Shown: positions 9,035 to 20,693 of the stretch, piece by piece
Layout of the letters: every line of letters starts with the position of its first letter
Position numbering within the stretch: position 1 is the first letter of the stretch
Translations under genes and position numbers: made by a program
The notes under the pieces: generated by a model
The model's database searches: none
Told to the model about the DNA's origin: nothing
The model's input: the letters and a program-made list of their open reading frames with translations, nothing else
DNA from: Streptococcus sanguinis SK355
Lineage (GTDB): Bacteria; Bacillota; Bacilli; Lactobacillales; Streptococcaceae
Reading direction: 5' to 3'
Assembly (NCBI RefSeq): GCF_000212855.1
Contig: NZ_GL890993.1
Coordinates: 2,000,365-2,064,364 of the forward strand
DNA length: 64,000 nt

Positions 9035-9113
9035 TGGCAGGCTGGTGTCTTGATACTGACTTCTTCGTTTTATATTTGCATTAACCAAGTACTAAAGTAA
9101 AGCAAGGGAGCTT

Positions 9114-9458
9114 TTAGTCAGTTTTGCCGTCTTCTTCATCCCAAATTTTATGGAAAAAGCAGGATTTGGAACCGGTATGGCAGGCAGCTCCCAGCTGGTC
9201 TACCTCGATTAGCAGGGTATCCAGGTCGCAGTCAGACGTGATTTTTTTGACAATCTGATAGTGGCCGCTGGTGGCTCCCTTATGCCAAAGCTCCTGACGT
9301 GACCGGCTCCAGTACCACATTTGCCCGCTAGTGCAGGTCAGCTGATAGGCTTCTTCATTGAGATAGGCCAGCATGAGGACTTCTTTGCTAGTGTGGTCTA
9401 GGATAATGGCAGGTATAAGACCGCCTTGCTTTTGAAAATCTAACTTTACTTCTGTCAT
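9114..9458 (-). CDS. hisI: Phosphoribosyl-AMP cyclohydrolase
   Basis: 114 aa; opens the adenine ring of PRAMP, the third histidine step. Zinc/magnesium-site residues are visible in [27 protein letters not shown], with the upstream [13 protein letters not shown] signature. It is the monofunctional, short form. The start codon overlaps the hisF stop by one base (TGATG), so translation is likely coupled. It is the last gene of the main his block before a 131-nt gap. Confidence 0.94.
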   Translation of the reverse strand: MTEVKLDFQKQGGLIPAIILDHTSKEVLMLAYLNEEAYQLTCTSGQMWYWSRSRQELWHKGATSGHYQIVKKITSDCDLDTLLIEVDQLGAACHTGSKSCFFHKIWDEEDGKTD

Positions 9459-10216
9459 CAGATGCGTACCTCCAATCCAGCTTCCAGCATGGCTTTTTTG
9501 GTATCTGAGATGGAGACCTGACCATAATGAAAAATCGAAGCCGCCAAGGCACCTGTCGCTGCAGTTTTTTCAAAAACTTCTAGGATGTGCTGGCTAGAGC
9601 CAGCACCACCAGATGCGATGATAGGAACGGAAACCACTTGAGAGACGGCTTCCAGCATAGGCAAGTCAAAACCTGACTTTGTCCCATCCTTGTCCATACT
9701 GGTCAGAAGAATTTCCCCAGCTCCAAGACTGACAGCTTCTTGAACCCAGTCTAACAGGTCGCGACCGCTGTCCTTGCGACCACCAGCCAGATAAACATGC
9801 CAGCTGCCGCCCGCTACTTTCTTAGCATCCACGGCCAGCACCACACATTGACTGCCGAATTTCTCAGCGCAATCAGCCAAAAGCCGAGGATTTGTCAGTG
9901 CTGATGAATTAACTGCAACCTTATCCGCCCCAGCTTGGAGCATCCGCTTCATGTCCTCAACCGTACGAATGCCGCCCCCGACGGTAAAGGGAATGAAAAC
10001 CTGCTCCGCCACGCGCCGGACCATCTCGACCGTCGTGCCCCGCTTCTCATGGGTGGCGGTGATGTCCAGAAAGACCAACTCATCGCAGCCGGCTTCATAG
10101 TAGGCCTTGGCCGCATCAACTGGATCGCCCACATCAGTCAGATTGACAAAGTTGATGCCCTTGACCACCCGGCCGTCCTTGACATCCAGACAGGGAATGA
10201 TTCGTTTTTTTAGCAT
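9458..10216 (-). CDS. hisF: Imidazole glycerol phosphate synthase, cyclase subunit
   Basis: 252-aa (beta-alpha)8 barrel that, with ammonia from HisH, converts PRFAR to IGP and AICAR. Catalytic Asp in [14 protein letters not shown] (near residue 11) and Asp in [15 protein letters not shown] (near residue 130) are present, as are phosphate-binding glycines in GGGIRT and ASGGAGS. It starts 2 nt after hisA; GAAAGGGG serves as RBS. Confidence 0.96.
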   Translation of the reverse strand: MLKKRIIPCLDVKDGRVVKGINFVNLTDVGDPVDAAKAYYEAGCDELVFLDITATHEKRGTTVEMVRRVAEQVFIPFTVGGGIRTVEDMKRMLQAGADKVAVNSSALTNPRLLADCAEKFGSQCVVLAVDAKKVAGGSWHVYLAGGRKDSGRDLLDWVQEAVSLGAGEILLTSMDKDGTKSGFDLPMLEAVSQVVSVPIIASGGAGSSQHILEVFEKTAATGALAASIFHYGQVSISDTKKAMLEAGLEVRI

Positions 10217-10218
10217 GG

Positions 10219-10941
10219 CTAGCCCCTTTCTGCTTCCTTGATCTGCTCTAGGCTAACTCGTCCACTGTAATAGGCCTTGCCCACAATGGCACCAGCCAAG
10301 CCCAGCTTTTTCAGCTCCTTTAAGTCATCCGCTGACTGGATACCACCAGAGGCAATGACTTGAGCATCCTTGAGGGAACCCAGCAATTTTTGATAATGCT
10401 GGATATTGGGGCCAGTCAGAGTCCCGTCTCGGTCCACATCTGTATAGACGAAGAGACGGACGCCGATTTTTTCCATGGCCAACGCCAGACTGATATAGTC
10501 CTGATTGCTGGTTTCCAGCCAGCCCTCAGTCGCAACTAGACCGTCTTTCGCATCAATGCCAATCACGATTTTGCTGCTTCCAAAGCGCTCCAGTGCGGCC
10601 TCAACAAAGGCAGGATTCTTAACAGCCATAGAGCCAATAATGACACGGTCAATGCCAACCGCCAGGTAATCTTCAATCTGCTCCAGACTGCGGATACCAC
10701 CCCCGACTTGGATAGCTAGACCAGTCTCTGACTTAATTCGGGCAATCAAATCCCGATTGGCCGCCCGACCTTCTAAGGCTCCGTCCAAGTCAACCACATG
10801 AATCATGGTAACCCCGGCTTCTTTGAAAATTTTGGCTTGCTCCAAGACATCGGGATTGACCACCGTCTTCTGGCTAAAATCCCCTTTAAAAAGGCGGACG
10901 GCCTGGCCGTCTTTGATATCAATAGCGGGCAGTATTTTCAT
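10219..10941 (-). CDS. hisA: ProFAR isomerase (HisA)
   Basis: 240-aa (beta-alpha)8 barrel, paralogous to HisF, that isomerises ProFAR to PRFAR. Catalytic Asp in [15 protein letters not shown] near residue 8 and Asp in [15 protein letters not shown] are visible, with GGGIRS and ASGGIQS phosphate sites. I start at the second ATG (10941): AAGGAG lies 7 nt upstream of it but overlaps the spacing of the first ATG (10947). It overlaps the end of hisH by 23 nt. Confidence 0.95.
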   Translation of the reverse strand: MKILPAIDIKDGQAVRLFKGDFSQKTVVNPDVLEQAKIFKEAGVTMIHVVDLDGALEGRAANRDLIARIKSETGLAIQVGGGIRSLEQIEDYLAVGIDRVIIGSMAVKNPAFVEAALERFGSSKIVIGIDAKDGLVATEGWLETSNQDYISLALAMEKIGVRLFVYTDVDRDGTLTGPNIQHYQKLLGSLKDAQVIASGGIQSADDLKELKKLGLAGAIVGKAYYSGRVSLEQIKEAERG

Positions 10942-11542
10942 AGACATACTCCTTAAACTTCTCTAGGATACCGAGACCAACAGCACCTGACTTTTCTGGG
11001 TGAAACTGGCAGCCAAAGACCGACCCTTGGTGAATCATGGCTGGGATGGGTCGCCCATAATCAGCCGTCACATCCAAGTACTCCTCCGGAACATCCGTAT
11101 AGTAGCTATGGACGAAATAGACTGACTGGTCCTCGAGACCAGCTGTCAAAGCAGACGAATGCTGGACCTGTAAGTCATTCCAGCCCATGTGAGGCACAGG
11201 CAGACCAGCCTGATCTGGAATCCTACGGCAAACACCGGGAATCAAGCCCAGTCCAGAGTTTTGACCATTCTCCAATCCAGACTCCAGCAGGAGCTGCATC
11301 CCTAAGCAAATCCCCAAGAGAGGCTTGCCATCAGCCACAGCCTCCTGAATAACTGACACCAGCCCTCGCTTTTCCAACTCCTGCATGGCAGTAGGAAAAG
11401 CACCGACACCAGGTAAAACCAAACCATCAGCGTCCAAAATTTCCTGCGGGTCAGCTGACAGACGCGCTTCTACTCCGACCTGAGCCAGAGCGCGGAGAAC
11501 ATTGGCAGTATTTCCCGCGTCATAATCAATAACAATCATCAT
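10919..11542 (-). CDS. hisH: Imidazole glycerol phosphate synthase, glutaminase subunit
   Basis: About 207 aa class I glutamine amidotransferase that feeds ammonia to HisF. Nucleophile Cys in GICLGMQLL and the His/Glu pair in CQFHPEKSG are visible, giving the full triad. The open frame extends 7 codons upstream to a GTG, but [11 protein letters not shown] is the conserved N-terminus; AAAGGAG lies 11 nt before the chosen ATG (the next ATG at 11539 is equally possible). It lies between hisB and hisA. Confidence 0.94.
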   Translation of the reverse strand: MMIVIDYDAGNTANVLRALAQVGVEARLSADPQEILDADGLVLPGVGAFPTAMQELEKRGLVSVIQEAVADGKPLLGICLGMQLLLESGLENGQNSGLGLIPGVCRRIPDQAGLPVPHMGWNDLQVQHSSALTAGLEDQSVYFVHSYYTDVPEEYLDVTADYGRPIPAMIHQGSVFGCQFHPEKSGAVGLGILEKFKEYVYENTARY

Positions 11543-11576
11543 CTCTACATCAACTCCTTTCACTCAGAAGGACAAG

Positions 11577-12161
11577 CTAGAGCAAGCCCTTGGTGGAGTT
11601 GACTCCATGAATCTCAGGATTTATGGTAATAGCCTCCCGCAGAGCTCGGCCACTCGCTTTAAAGAGACTTTCCGCCTTGTGGTGGCTGTTCTTGCCATGA
11701 AGGACTTTCAGGTGCAGATTCATCTGCAGATTAAAGGCTAGGGCTTGGAAAAATTCCTCCACTAGCTCGGTGTCAAAATTTCCAAGCTTGGGATTGTCAA
11801 AATCAGCCTCAAAAACCAGATAGGAGCGACCGGATAGGTCCAGACTGGCCATACCCAGCGTTTCATCCATAGGCACAAAGCTAGTGCCGTAGCGGTTGAT
11901 ACCTGCCTTGTCTCCCAAAGCCTGACGCAGAGCCTGCCCCAGCACGATCCCCACATCCTCGACCGTATGGTGGCTATCCACCCATAGGTCGCCTTCAGCC
12001 TTGACCGTCAGAGAAATCCGACTGTGGCGGGCAAAAAGGGTCAGCATATGGTCAAAGAATCCGACACCAGTCTCGATAGCGACCGGCTCCTGTTGGTCCA
12101 GATTGACAGCCAGTTCAATATCGGTCTCCTGTGTTTTACGCTTGATTTCAGCTTGTCTCAT
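11577..12161 (-). CDS. hisB: Imidazoleglycerol-phosphate dehydratase
   Basis: 194 aa, monofunctional (no phosphatase domain); dehydrates IGP to imidazole acetol phosphate. Duplicated metal-binding motifs are present: [14 protein letters not shown] and [12 protein letters not shown], plus GFFDHML. The missing histidinol-phosphate phosphatase activity is supplied by the PHP gene at the end of the cluster. It begins 11 nt after hisD. Confidence 0.96.
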   Translation of the reverse strand: MRQAEIKRKTQETDIELAVNLDQQEPVAIETGVGFFDHMLTLFARHSRISLTVKAEGDLWVDSHHTVEDVGIVLGQALRQALGDKAGINRYGTSFVPMDETLGMASLDLSGRSYLVFEADFDNPKLGNFDTELVEEFFQALAFNLQMNLHLKVLHGKNSHHKAESLFKASGRALREAITINPEIHGVNSTKGLL

Positions 12162-12172
12162 GGCAACTCCTT

Positions 12173-13465
12173 CTATTTTTCCTGTCTGCGGGCTTCGATG
12201 GCCTTGGCATGTCCCTGCAGGCCTTCTGCATAGGCCAGACTGGTAATATCCTTGTCAGCTGCCCCTACAGCAGCACGGCTGTACTGGGTGTACTGGATGC
12301 GCTTGATAAAGTCATAGACTCCCAGAGCTGATGAAAAACGGCTGGTGCTGGTTGTCGGCAAAACGTGATTGGCTCCCGCATAGTAATCACCGATAGGCTC
12401 ACTGGTATAATGCCCCAGAAAGACAGAGCCAGCATTTTCAACCTGATCTAGATAGCTGTAAGCATCATCCATGGCAATTTCCAAATGCTCCGGTGCCACC
12501 TGATTCATGAGCTCAAACATGGCTTCCTTAGAAGGTGCAAGGATGATGCGACCGTTGTTCTCAATCGAAGCACGCGCGATTTCCTCCCGCGGCAGCTCTT
12601 TCAGCTGTCTGTCCAGTTCTGCTTCGACTTGGTCTGCCAGCTCCTCCGAGTCGGTTACCAGAATAGCCCGAGCTAATTTGTCGTGCTCAGCTTGCGACAG
12701 GAGGTCGGCAGCCACATAGACGGGACTGGATGAACTATCCGCAATGACTCCAATCTCCGAAGGACCGGCAATCATATCAATTCCCACGACCCCATAAACC
12801 ATCTTCTTGGCTGTAGCCACAAAGATATTGCCTGGTCCTGTTATCTTATCCACCTTGGGAATGCTCTCAGTTCCATAAGCCAGAGCTGCTACACCTTGGG
12901 CTCCGCCAATTTGGAAAATCCGATCCACACCAGCCAGCTTGGCAGCGACCAAAATCGCTGGAGTAAAATGCTCCTGAGGTGGTGTAATCATGATGATTTC
13001 TTTGACACCAGCAATCTTAGCTGGGATAACATTCATGAGGACGGAGGAGGGATAGGCTGCGGTGCCGCCAGGTACATAGGTGCCGACCCGCTCAATCGGC
13101 CGAATCAACTGACCACGAACAACGCCCTCGCTGGGACTATCCTCAAAACCAGTCTCCAACTGCTGGCGGTGGTAGGATTCAATATTAGCTTGGGCATTTT
13201 TCAGTGCAACCAGGACCTCTGGGTCAATCTCCTCAAAGGCCTGGTCAATCAGCTCCTGTCCAATCTCAAAATCTGTCACCTCAACCTTGTCAAAAAGCAT
13301 GGTATAGTCTCTTAAAGCTTGGTCACCGTCTTGTTTGACTCTTTCAATAATCTCAGCCACCGCTTCTTCCACATCTAAGTTTTGCTGACTGAGCTGCAGC
13401 TGCTCTTCGTATAAAATCCGTGAAATTTCTTCGTTACTTCCGCTTAAACGTTTGATAATTGTCAT
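12173..13465 (-). CDS. hisD: Histidinol dehydrogenase
   Basis: 430-aa zinc enzyme that oxidises histidinol to histidine in two NAD+-dependent steps. Conserved pieces include [55 protein letters not shown] (catalytic Glu/His region), [21 protein letters not shown] and the C-terminal [10 protein letters not shown]. Length is normal. Its ATG overlaps the hisG stop by 4 nt. Confidence 0.96.
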   Translation of the reverse strand: MTIIKRLSGSNEEISRILYEEQLQLSQQNLDVEEAVAEIIERVKQDGDQALRDYTMLFDKVEVTDFEIGQELIDQAFEEIDPEVLVALKNAQANIESYHRQQLETGFEDSPSEGVVRGQLIRPIERVGTYVPGGTAAYPSSVLMNVIPAKIAGVKEIIMITPPQEHFTPAILVAAKLAGVDRIFQIGGAQGVAALAYGTESIPKVDKITGPGNIFVATAKKMVYGVVGIDMIAGPSEIGVIADSSSSPVYVAADLLSQAEHDKLARAILVTDSEELADQVEAELDRQLKELPREEIARASIENNGRIILAPSKEAMFELMNQVAPEHLEIAMDDAYSYLDQVENAGSVFLGHYTSEPIGDYYAGANHVLPTTSTSRFSSALGVYDFIKRIQYTQYSRAAVGAADKDITSLAYAEGLQGHAKAIEARRQEK

Positions 13466-14106
13466 TTAAAAGCCACCTCTCTTCTTCCTACTAGGGATTC
13501 AATCTTTGCCACAAAAGGCATGATATCTGGGTTATTTTTCAGGGAAGCCTGATTAGCAATGAGCCGGGCTGACACCCGACAAATGTCTTCAAAAACCAGC
13601 AGGCCGTTAGCTGACAGGGTATGCCCCGTCTCCACAATATCGACAATGGCATCCGCCAGACCCAGCACCGGTGAAATCTCCACGCTGCCTTGGATGGAGA
13701 TGATTTCCACATCTTCCCCCTTTTGATTAAAATAATCAGTCGCTACCGTTGGGTACTTGGTCGCAATCCGCTTGCGCTTGTGATCATGAGGGTCATAGTT
13801 GGGAACCGAGGCCAGTGAGAATTTACAAAGCCCAAAGTTCAGATCCAGCAGCTCCAGATAGCCGGTCGGATGCTCAAAGAGAATGTCCTTGCCTACAATG
13901 CCCAAATCAGCGACTCCATGGCGTACATAGGTCGTCACGTCAGGCCCTTTGACCAAAAGAAAGCGAAAGCGACTGTCTGGACTTTCAAAAATCAAGCTAC
14001 GCCCCTTGTCTGCCATGAAGGACATATCAAAGCCAGCCTTGGTCAAGAGCTTGACCGTATCTTCCTCAATCCGCCCCTTGGTCAGGGCAATGGTAATCTG
14101 ACTCAT
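13462..14106 (-). CDS. hisG: ATP phosphoribosyltransferase, short-form catalytic subunit
   Basis: 214 aa; commits ATP and PRPP to histidine synthesis. It is the short HisG (HisGS), lacking the C-terminal histidine-binding domain, and therefore requires HisZ for activity and feedback control. Motifs: [29 protein letters not shown], and the PRPP loop region [18 protein letters not shown]. It overlaps hisZ by 4 nt upstream and hisD by 4 nt downstream. Confidence 0.95.
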   Translation of the reverse strand: MSQITIALTKGRIEEDTVKLLTKAGFDMSFMADKGRSLIFESPDSRFRFLLVKGPDVTTYVRHGVADLGIVGKDILFEHPTGYLELLDLNFGLCKFSLASVPNYDPHDHKRKRIATKYPTVATDYFNQKGEDVEIISIQGSVEISPVLGLADAIVDIVETGHTLSANGLLVFEDICRVSARLIANQASLKNNPDIMPFVAKIESLVGRREVAFK

Positions 14107-15092
14107 CTGCTATCACCTTCCTTTCCGCCCTCGTCCGGCAGGTCATCATGAATGGCCTGATAGACACTGTCAATGTCTAGGGACCAGCCGATAGCTGTCA
14201 GCTCTGCTGCCCCGAAGCGCTTGAAAAGCTGGTCATAGCGCCCACCAGATAGAAAGGCATCTGGTACTCGGTCGCCAAAGACCTTGAAGGTCAGGCCGGT
14301 ATAGTAAGGCATGGCCGCCACCTGTCCCAAGTCCATAGTTGTCTGATCCAGCAAGCCTGATAGGCTCTGCAAAACTTGCTCCACATCATCTAATGCCGTC
14401 AATATCCGCTCGTTATCAACTATCTCTCTAGCCCTAGCTAAAACCTGTTGGCTAGGACCAAACAAATAGGGCAGCTCCTGCAAAAAATCATCAAATTCAC
14501 TCGATCTGGTCTGGGTGAATTCAAAGAGTCCCGTCCTATTTTTCTTGCGAATATAATCTAGCAGCTGGGCCTCCTCCTGCGAATCCAAGGCCAGACTCTC
14601 TAGAATTGTCTGCAGGATTGCTGCATGGGAAAACTCGAACTGATAAGACTTAACCTGCGCCAAATCCAGCGACTGCTTGGCTGTCTTGATAGCCTCAAGC
14701 ACCGCCTCGCGAGCTGGATAGCCGATAATCTCAATACCAGCTTGACTGAGCTCGTTGGCAAGACCGCGCAGCTCTTCTTGATAGTGAAAAACCTTGCCCG
14801 AATAGGAAAACTTGGTCGGCGTATGCACCCTGGTCGAAGCAATAACCCGACCAATCTGGCTAGTCACATCTGGCCGTAGCACCAGTAGCTCGCCTTTTTT
14901 ATCGAAAAGATGATAATGATGGGGCTCCACATGGTCACTGAAGACCTCGAAGTGCTCCAAAGTCGGCGTGTCAATCCGATTGAAGCCCTGAGCCATCAGA
15001 AAATCACTGATGTCCCGCTCAATCTCGTAGGTTACACGCGCCCTCTTGAAAAGCTTGTCATGCATGCCAATCGGAAGGGTGATTTTATTCAT
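14103..15092 (-). CDS. hisZ: ATP phosphoribosyltransferase regulatory subunit HisZ
   Basis: 329-aa paralogue of histidyl-tRNA synthetase without the anticodon-binding domain. HisRS-like class II motifs are seen ([24 protein letters not shown] as motif-2 region; [12 protein letters not shown] as motif-3 region). It forms a complex with short HisG and binds histidine for feedback inhibition. The adjacency and 4-nt overlap with hisG support this over a second hisS. Confidence 0.93.
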   Translation of the reverse strand: MNKITLPIGMHDKLFKRARVTYEIERDISDFLMAQGFNRIDTPTLEHFEVFSDHVEPHHYHLFDKKGELLVLRPDVTSQIGRVIASTRVHTPTKFSYSGKVFHYQEELRGLANELSQAGIEIIGYPAREAVLEAIKTAKQSLDLAQVKSYQFEFSHAAILQTILESLALDSQEEAQLLDYIRKKNRTGLFEFTQTRSSEFDDFLQELPYLFGPSQQVLARAREIVDNERILTALDDVEQVLQSLSGLLDQTTMDLGQVAAMPYYTGLTFKVFGDRVPDAFLSGGRYDQLFKRFGAAELTAIGWSLDIDSVYQAIHDDLPDEGGKEGDSR

Positions 15093-15147
15093 AGGCTGCT
15101 TTCCTTTCTTGCTCTATTCTTACACTGGCTGGCTTTGAGTCAAACTC

Positions 15148-16206
15148 TCAGCTGCTGCAAATTTCCTCGATAGCTGCCAGGACTGTTTCCATCTCCTCTC
15201 GCTGTCCGATAGAGATGCGCAGAAAGTCTTTGATTCGTTCTGCTTTTGGAAAATACCGCACATAAATCTGACGCTCTTCTAACTGCTGGAAAAGCTCTGC
15301 TGCAGAAATTCTAGTAGGCTGGGCTAGGACAAAGTTGGTCTGACTTGGCAGGATTTGGAAATCCAGCGCAGCCAATTCCCCAGCAAACCAATCTCGGGTC
15401 TCTTGAATGGCTCTGCCGGTCTCCAGATAATAATCCCAATCTTCTACTGCCGCAAGAGCCAAGCGCTCTGCTAACATATCTACTGAGTAAGGATTGATGG
15501 AGTCCTTGACAGCTTTCATGACAGCTATTAAGTCTGGATGACCGATGCCGTAGCCCACCCGCAGACCAGCCAAGGCCGCATCTTTGGAAAAGGTCCGTGT
15601 GATAAAGAGGTTGGGATAGGTTTCTAGAAGAGGTAGGGCAGATTGACCGCCAAAGTGAATATAGGCCTCATCCACCACCACTACCACATCCTGATTGGAC
15701 GCCAGAATTTCCTCCAACTGATCCAGCGACAGATAAATCCCCGTCGGAGCATTGGGATTGGCTAAGATAATGCCGCCATTGTCTCCAAAATAGTCGGAGG
15801 GATGGATCTCAAAATCAGCTGTCAGAGGGATTTCTCGAAAAGGCACGTGGTAGAGGTCCGCCCAGACCTTGTAAAAACCATAGGTCAAATCCGGAAACAA
15901 GACCGACTCGCCGCTGTTAAAGAAAGCCAGGAAAGCCATGGACAAGATGTCATCACTGCCGTTACCAATAATGAGCTGGTCGGGCGATACACCCAAGTTT
16001 GCCGCCAAAGCTTGACAGAGCTCCGCCTGGTCCAAACTGGAATACTTGCGCAACTCCTGGCCATCAAAGTTCTGCAGGGCCTCTGCCACCTTAGGACTTG
16101 GTCCATAAGCATTTTCATTGGTATTGAGCTTAATCATGTCTGGCTCATTGGGCTGTTGCCCCGCTACATAAGGATTGATCTGCCTGAGACCTTTTAGCTT
16201 CACCAT
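15148..16206 (-). CDS. hisC: Histidinol-phosphate aminotransferase
   Basis: 352-aa PLP enzyme of aminotransferase fold type I. Motifs: [29 protein letters not shown], and the PLP-lysine region [17 protein letters not shown]. It transfers the amino group from glutamate to imidazole acetol phosphate. It is the first gene of the his operon, directly downstream of the T-box leader; GAGGTGGCAAG precedes the ATG at 16206. Confidence 0.95.
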   Translation of the reverse strand: MVKLKGLRQINPYVAGQQPNEPDMIKLNTNENAYGPSPKVAEALQNFDGQELRKYSSLDQAELCQALAANLGVSPDQLIIGNGSDDILSMAFLAFFNSGESVLFPDLTYGFYKVWADLYHVPFREIPLTADFEIHPSDYFGDNGGIILANPNAPTGIYLSLDQLEEILASNQDVVVVVDEAYIHFGGQSALPLLETYPNLFITRTFSKDAALAGLRVGYGIGHPDLIAVMKAVKDSINPYSVDMLAERLALAAVEDWDYYLETGRAIQETRDWFAGELAALDFQILPSQTNFVLAQPTRISAAELFQQLEERQIYVRYFPKAERIKDFLRISIGQREEMETVLAAIEEICSS

Positions 16207-16335
16207 CTTGCCACCTCTCTTTCACACACTAGCCATTATCTGACTCTGATTATCTTTTAAAACTTCTAATAAATGAAAGACGAAATTTACCGCTTTGGTA
16301 AAGGAAAATAGGGGAATCTTCTAATTTAAATATAA

Positions 16336-16368
16336 TAAAAAGCCCTAGCAAAAAAACTTTGCAAGGAC
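16336..16368 (-). terminator. Leader terminator of the his T-box
   Basis: Minus-strand GTCCTTGC (16368-16361) pairs with GCTAGGGC (16349-16342) across a T-rich loop and is followed by a T run. It competes with the antiterminator formed by the T-box sequence. Confidence 0.75.
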
Positions 16369-16600
16369 GTTGACACGCGGTTCCACCTTTATTCGGACCC
16401 CAGTCGCCTGAGGACCCTCTGGGAGTACAAGACTCCAGATTGATAACGGCAATCAACCGTCGGACACTAGTCTCAGACTGCTGACTGATTTCGCATCCGC
16501 ACTCAAGAATGTGTCGTCTAAGGATTGCATGCCGTCTCACCATTAGGCACTCTCTGTTTCTTGTCTTAGACTTTTTCTCTCATTGCTTTCAATTTATTGT
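16336..16600 (-). promoter_or_regulatory. T-box leader (tRNA-sensing riboswitch) of the his operon
   Basis: On the minus strand the conserved T-box element AAAGGTGGAACCGCG occupies 16390-16376. About 200 nt of Stem I-III-like sequence precede it (with AGAGAGTGCC near the 5' end), and an intrinsic terminator follows. A candidate specifier is CAC, a histidine codon, at 16513-16511 followed by a purine. Uncharged tRNA-His would stabilise the antiterminator and switch on hisC to hisI. This leader fills most of the 473-nt stretch without genes between hisC and the DUF4298 gene. The specifier position is my reading and needs folding. Confidence 0.92.
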
Positions 16601-16605
16601 TGAAT

Positions 16606-16634
16606 ATTCTACATGAATTTTTATTAAAAATCAA
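16606..16634 (-). promoter_or_regulatory. his operon promoter
   Basis: TTGATT (16634-16629), 17-nt spacer, TAGAAT (16611-16606) on the minus strand. It predicts a start near 16600, just before the T-box Stem I. Confidence 0.6.
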
Positions 16635-16679
16635 GAGGAAAATTGAAAAAAATTAATTATTTTTTTCTTTCTAAATAAA

Positions 16680-16985
16680 TTAACGTTCTTTCAGCATAGA
16701 GCTAGACAAATTCAACAGATTAATTGCTGTTTCAAAATACTCCCCCATCAGGTCATAGACAGCATCTTCGCTTAAGACGCCGCAAGCTATATTTTCAGGG
16801 AAATCCGGTCCATTCGAGAACTCTAAATCATCAAAAAACTCCTGACCAGTATAGTAGTTCCTCAGCTGGATATAATCTGACTGGCAGCGCTCCAGCTCAG
16901 CTAAAGCTTCCTGGGCTCTTGCCAACACCTGAGAATATTTATTCAGATGCTTTTCCATTTTTTGAATGCGTTCTAACTGTTCCAC
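16680..16985 (-). CDS. DUF4298 family protein
   Basis: 101 aa, soluble, helix-rich and acidic in the second half. The sequence (MEQLERIQKMEKHLNKYSQV, YYTGQEFFDDLE, GVLSEDAVYDL) matches DUF4298, whose function is unknown. The start is a GTG at 16985 preceded by AAGGAAGG; an internal ATG exists nine codons later. It lies 33 nt after the rexA stop with no visible terminator, so it is probably the third gene of the rexBA transcript. Confidence 0.8.
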   Translation of the reverse strand: MEQLERIQKMEKHLNKYSQVLARAQEALAELERCQSDYIQLRNYYTGQEFFDDLEFSNGPDFPENIACGVLSEDAVYDLMGEYFETAINLLNLSSSMLKER

Positions 16986-17018
16986 AGGCTTCCTTCCTTT
17001 CTGGACACGACAAACTAA

Positions 17019-20000
17019 TTAATCCACCTTAACCACCTGCAGCTGCTCACCGCCTAGCAAAATCAAATATTTTTCAATCTGAGAAATACCATAAGAGCAG
17101 CTGAGAGCTTGAGCATATAAGTCTAGCTGGCCATGGTAGCGAGCAATCAACTCAGATGAATCCTTATATTTATCCGTCTTGTAATCAAAGAGGATAATCC
17201 GATCCTCAAAGAGCAGGTAACCATCCAAAATCCCCCGCAAAACAAATTCCTGACCACTAGCGTCATCCCTCTTGAGCATGGCAAACGGTGCTTCTCGACG
17301 CACTCTGTCACTGTTCTCAATCAAGAGGCGTCCCAAATCTGTCTCGAAGAAAGATGCAATCTTAGGCAGCTGAATCTGCTTTTTGACTGCGTCATCAGCC
17401 TGAACCTGAGCTAAGGCAGAACGAAGTACAGCCATGCTGGGACGGCTATCCAAAGGAATTCGCTGCATGAGCTCATGAACGGCACTGCCGACCTGCGCTC
17501 CAGTCACTTTGGCTTTCTTGCCAAAATCAGGCAACTCAAAGCTAGGCTGCGGCCGAAAAGCTGCTCGCTCATCCATGATGTCCAGACCATCCGTATCCAT
17601 GATCGGCTCATAAAACTTCTTAATCTGGCTTGGAGTTCTCACACTAGGCAGTTCAATGGCAGAGCGGTACTGGCTATTCAGTTGGTCCACGCTTTCTAAA
17701 ATATCCAGAGCCCGACGGATGCTGTCCGACTGACGATTATCTGCCAAATCATCCGCTGGAAAGAGCACAGGCTCATTAATTCGCCCTATCTCTTCAGCAG
17801 TTAGCTCCTCATCAGTGACAAAACGGGTCTCGTAGGCAAGATTCTCATCAGAAAAAACAGCCTGAATGGCATAGAGCCAGTCTTGGAAATTACTGAGCTG
17901 GCTGCGCAGACTGGCAGACAAACGCCCTTGTTGGCTCTTGCCCCATTGACGCTCATCCAAAACCTCTTGACTGCCCTTTCCGACCAGATAGAGCTTGGTT
18001 TCAGCCCGTGTCATGGCCACATAAAGCAAACGCATCTGCTCAGACAGACTAGCCAACTGCAGTTCTGCAAGATTCTGCTGATAAGGCAGCGTATCCATGG
18101 AAATGCGTAGCTGATTCGGCGCATAGGGAGCTTCCACAGACACCGATACATCCGCTACATACTTGATACCAACTCCCTTGGTCCGGCTAAGGATAATCGC
18201 AGAGCTACTATCCTGACGGTTGAAGGCCTTGTCCATATTGAGCAGAAAGACGTACTTGAACTCCAGCCCCTTACTCTTATGAATGGTCATGAGACGAACG
18301 GCGTCCTTAGGCGCCGCCACTGGCACACTAGCTAGATCATGCTGGTTTTCCAAGATACGGTCTATCATCCCGATAAAACGAGACAGGCCTTTAAAGCTAG
18401 ACTTTTCATACTCATTAGCCCGCAAAGAGAGGGCATAGAGATTAGCCTGTCTCTGGGCACCATTGGCCAGAGTTCCCACCATGTCATAGTAGAAACGGTC
18501 CTGGTAGATCTTCCAAATCAAGTCATACAGCGAATGTGTCTTGGAATAGGTCCGCCAGCTTTGCAGGGTCTCATGGAAATGCTGCAGCTTTTTCTGCAGT
18601 TTCTCAGTGACTAAAGCAGGATGCAAACCTCTTCCTTCAAGAGCATTGACCAGCTTTTCATAAAGATTTTCCTGAGAATGTTCTTGACTGGCCTGCAGGG
18701 ACAGCCGAGCCAGCTCGTCCTCACCAAAGTCAAACATAGGAGACTTGAGAAGGGCGGTCAGGGCATAGTCATTCAGCGGATTATTGATAGTACGCAGGGT
18801 GTCTAGCATGACTAAAACCTCAACCGATTGCAGATAGTTTGCGGCGCCATCATCTGGTACCAGCGGAATCTGGTGCTGCTCAAAGGCAGCTAAAATCAAA
18901 TCATTGCGGGTTCTGGATGCCGTCAGCAGCGTGATATCTTTAAAAGCCACTCCTTCTTCATTGTGCAGGCGGATGATTTCCTTGATGACTAGGTCCACTT
19001 CCCCAGCTGATACTGCCTGTGGCAAGCCCTCATCAGCCTCCTCTTCCGGACTCTCCTTAGAGCCTTCATAGATTAAGAAAGAAGCGCGGTTAGCTGGATT
19101 AGGCTCACGTTTGGCTGGATTTCCCGCCACCAAATAGTGGGTTTCATTGTAGTCAATTTCCCCAACTTCTTCATCCATCAGGCGTTTGAAAACATCATTG
19201 GTCGCTTCCAGTACCTCAAGATGACTACGGAAATTTTCCTTAAGGACGATTAGCTTGCCCTGACTGCTATCCTCTTGATAGGCCTTAAACTTATCACTGA
19301 AAATCTGCGGGTCAGCTTGACGGAAACGGTAGATAGACTGCTTGATATCACCCACCATAAAGCGATTTTGCCCTCTGGCAAGCAAGTCCAGCATGCGCTC
19401 CTGCGTGTGGTTGGTATCCTGATACTCATCCACCATGACCTCGTGGTAGCGTTCCTGATAAAAGCGACGCACCTCTGGGAATGTCTCTAAAATCTCAATA
19501 GCAAAATGGCTGATGTCACCAAATTCAAAGGCATTTTCCGCTTTCTTTCGCTCCAAGTAAGCCTGTGCAAAGTCCGCCACAAAGCCCCGCAGAAGCTCAA
19601 CCAGAGGCAGGCATTCATCCTGATGCTGCTCGATAAAGTCCAGTTGATAAAGCTGCTGGTCAAAGCTACGCAGCCGTTCAATCATAGGCTTTCTGGCTTC
19701 ATTGTAGTCCTTGACCATTTCTTTTTTAAGCTCGTCTGCATTCTTGCCAACCCGAGCTGTAAAGGCCTGGCCATTGGACAGTTGGGAAAGTGCCACAATC
19801 TGTTTGAGAACCTGAGCTGTTTCTTCTATCGAGGACAGTTCATTCAAGCCTGATAAAAGGTTCAGAGCATCTTGAACATTTTCCTGATATTTAGCACCCG
19901 CAAATTCTCTTCCTTCATGCTCCAAATGAGCAGAAAAGAAAGCTTCCAGCTCCCAAAGGGCTGATTTGATTTGACCGAATATCCGCTCTCTCTCTGCTGC

Positions 20001-20693
20001 AAAGTCACTGTGCTCATAACCATAGAGGAAGGTTTCTTCTAGCCAGCGCTGAGGACTGCTGGTTGACTGCAGAAAACTGTAAATCCGATAAACTTGCTCC
20101 CGAAAGCCTGATAAATCCTTGCGCTTACCAGTAAAGTTCTTTACCAAACGGCTAAACAAAGCCTGACGCTCGCTGTCATAGTAACGATCAAACACTTGGC
20201 TGAAAACTTCATTTTGCAGAATCAGCTGCTCACTGGCAGACTGGAGAATCCGAAAATTCGGTGCCAAACCAAGCAGGTAACCATAGCGACTAAGTACTTT
20301 CTGGGTAAAGGCGTCCATGGTGCCAATATCGGCATTTGGCAAGTCAGCTAATTGCTGGGCCAAATGTTGCTTGAGTTCAGGACTCTCGGCCTCCTTCAAG
20401 GCCTGCCCCAGTTCCTTCTCCAGCCTCTCTTTTAGCTCGCCTGCCGCCTTAACAGTGAAGGTCGAGATAAAGAGCTGGCTGACAGCGACACCTCTAAGAA
20501 TCTGGTCTATAATCCGCTGGACCATGACAAAAGTCTTACCCGAGCCGGCCGATGCGGAGACAAGAATATTCTGGCCAGAGGAGTAGATGGCCTCAATCTG
20601 CTCTGCCGTCTTTTTCTGTGGCTTGTCCGAAGCAGCTTCTTGGGTTTGCTTAAGAGCAATCTCTTCTGCAGTTAAAAAAGGAATTCTCTTCAT
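17019..20693 (-). CDS. rexA: Helicase-exonuclease subunit RexA/AddA
   Basis: 1224 aa. UvrD-type helicase and nuclease that, with RexB, resects double-strand breaks for recombination and responds to Chi. Walker [10 protein letters not shown] lies near residues 46-54, Walker B/motif II as MVDEYQDTN, motif III as [13 protein letters not shown], motif VI as [13 protein letters not shown]. The C-terminal RecB-family nuclease carries LFDYKTDKY. Full length for the family. Its ATG overlaps the rexB stop by 4 nt. Confidence 0.96.
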   Translation of the reverse strand: MKRIPFLTAEEIALKQTQEAASDKPQKKTAEQIEAIYSSGQNILVSASAGSGKTFVMVQRIIDQILRGVAVSQLFISTFTVKAAGELKERLEKELGQALKEAESPELKQHLAQQLADLPNADIGTMDAFTQKVLSRYGYLLGLAPNFRILQSASEQLILQNEVFSQVFDRYYDSERQALFSRLVKNFTGKRKDLSGFREQVYRIYSFLQSTSSPQRWLEETFLYGYEHSDFAAERERIFGQIKSALWELEAFFSAHLEHEGREFAGAKYQENVQDALNLLSGLNELSSIEETAQVLKQIVALSQLSNGQAFTARVGKNADELKKEMVKDYNEARKPMIERLRSFDQQLYQLDFIEQHQDECLPLVELLRGFVADFAQAYLERKKAENAFEFGDISHFAIEILETFPEVRRFYQERYHEVMVDEYQDTNHTQERMLDLLARGQNRFMVGDIKQSIYRFRQADPQIFSDKFKAYQEDSSQGKLIVLKENFRSHLEVLEATNDVFKRLMDEEVGEIDYNETHYLVAGNPAKREPNPANRASFLIYEGSKESPEEEADEGLPQAVSAGEVDLVIKEIIRLHNEEGVAFKDITLLTASRTRNDLILAAFEQHQIPLVPDDGAANYLQSVEVLVMLDTLRTINNPLNDYALTALLKSPMFDFGEDELARLSLQASQEHSQENLYEKLVNALEGRGLHPALVTEKLQKKLQHFHETLQSWRTYSKTHSLYDLIWKIYQDRFYYDMVGTLANGAQRQANLYALSLRANEYEKSSFKGLSRFIGMIDRILENQHDLASVPVAAPKDAVRLMTIHKSKGLEFKYVFLLNMDKAFNRQDSSSAIILSRTKGVGIKYVADVSVSVEAPYAPNQLRISMDTLPYQQNLAELQLASLSEQMRLLYVAMTRAETKLYLVGKGSQEVLDERQWGKSQQGRLSASLRSQLSNFQDWLYAIQAVFSDENLAYETRFVTDEELTAEEIGRINEPVLFPADDLADNRQSDSIRRALDILESVDQLNSQYRSAIELPSVRTPSQIKKFYEPIMDTDGLDIMDERAAFRPQPSFELPDFGKKAKVTGAQVGSAVHELMQRIPLDSRPSMAVLRSALAQVQADDAVKKQIQLPKIASFFETDLGRLLIENSDRVRREAPFAMLKRDDASGQEFVLRGILDGYLLFEDRIILFDYKTDKYKDSSELIARYHGQLDLYAQALSCSYGISQIEKYLILLGGEQLQVVKVD

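Noticed and set aside
8903..9088. 61-codon minus-strand frame across the hisI-hisE gap
   Set aside because: It overlaps hisE out of frame and lacks an RBS; the gap is better explained as a promoter region.
16250..16543. 97-codon open frame upstream of hisC
   Set aside because: It lies entirely in the T-box leader and the codons have no family resemblance; the RNA element explains the sequence.
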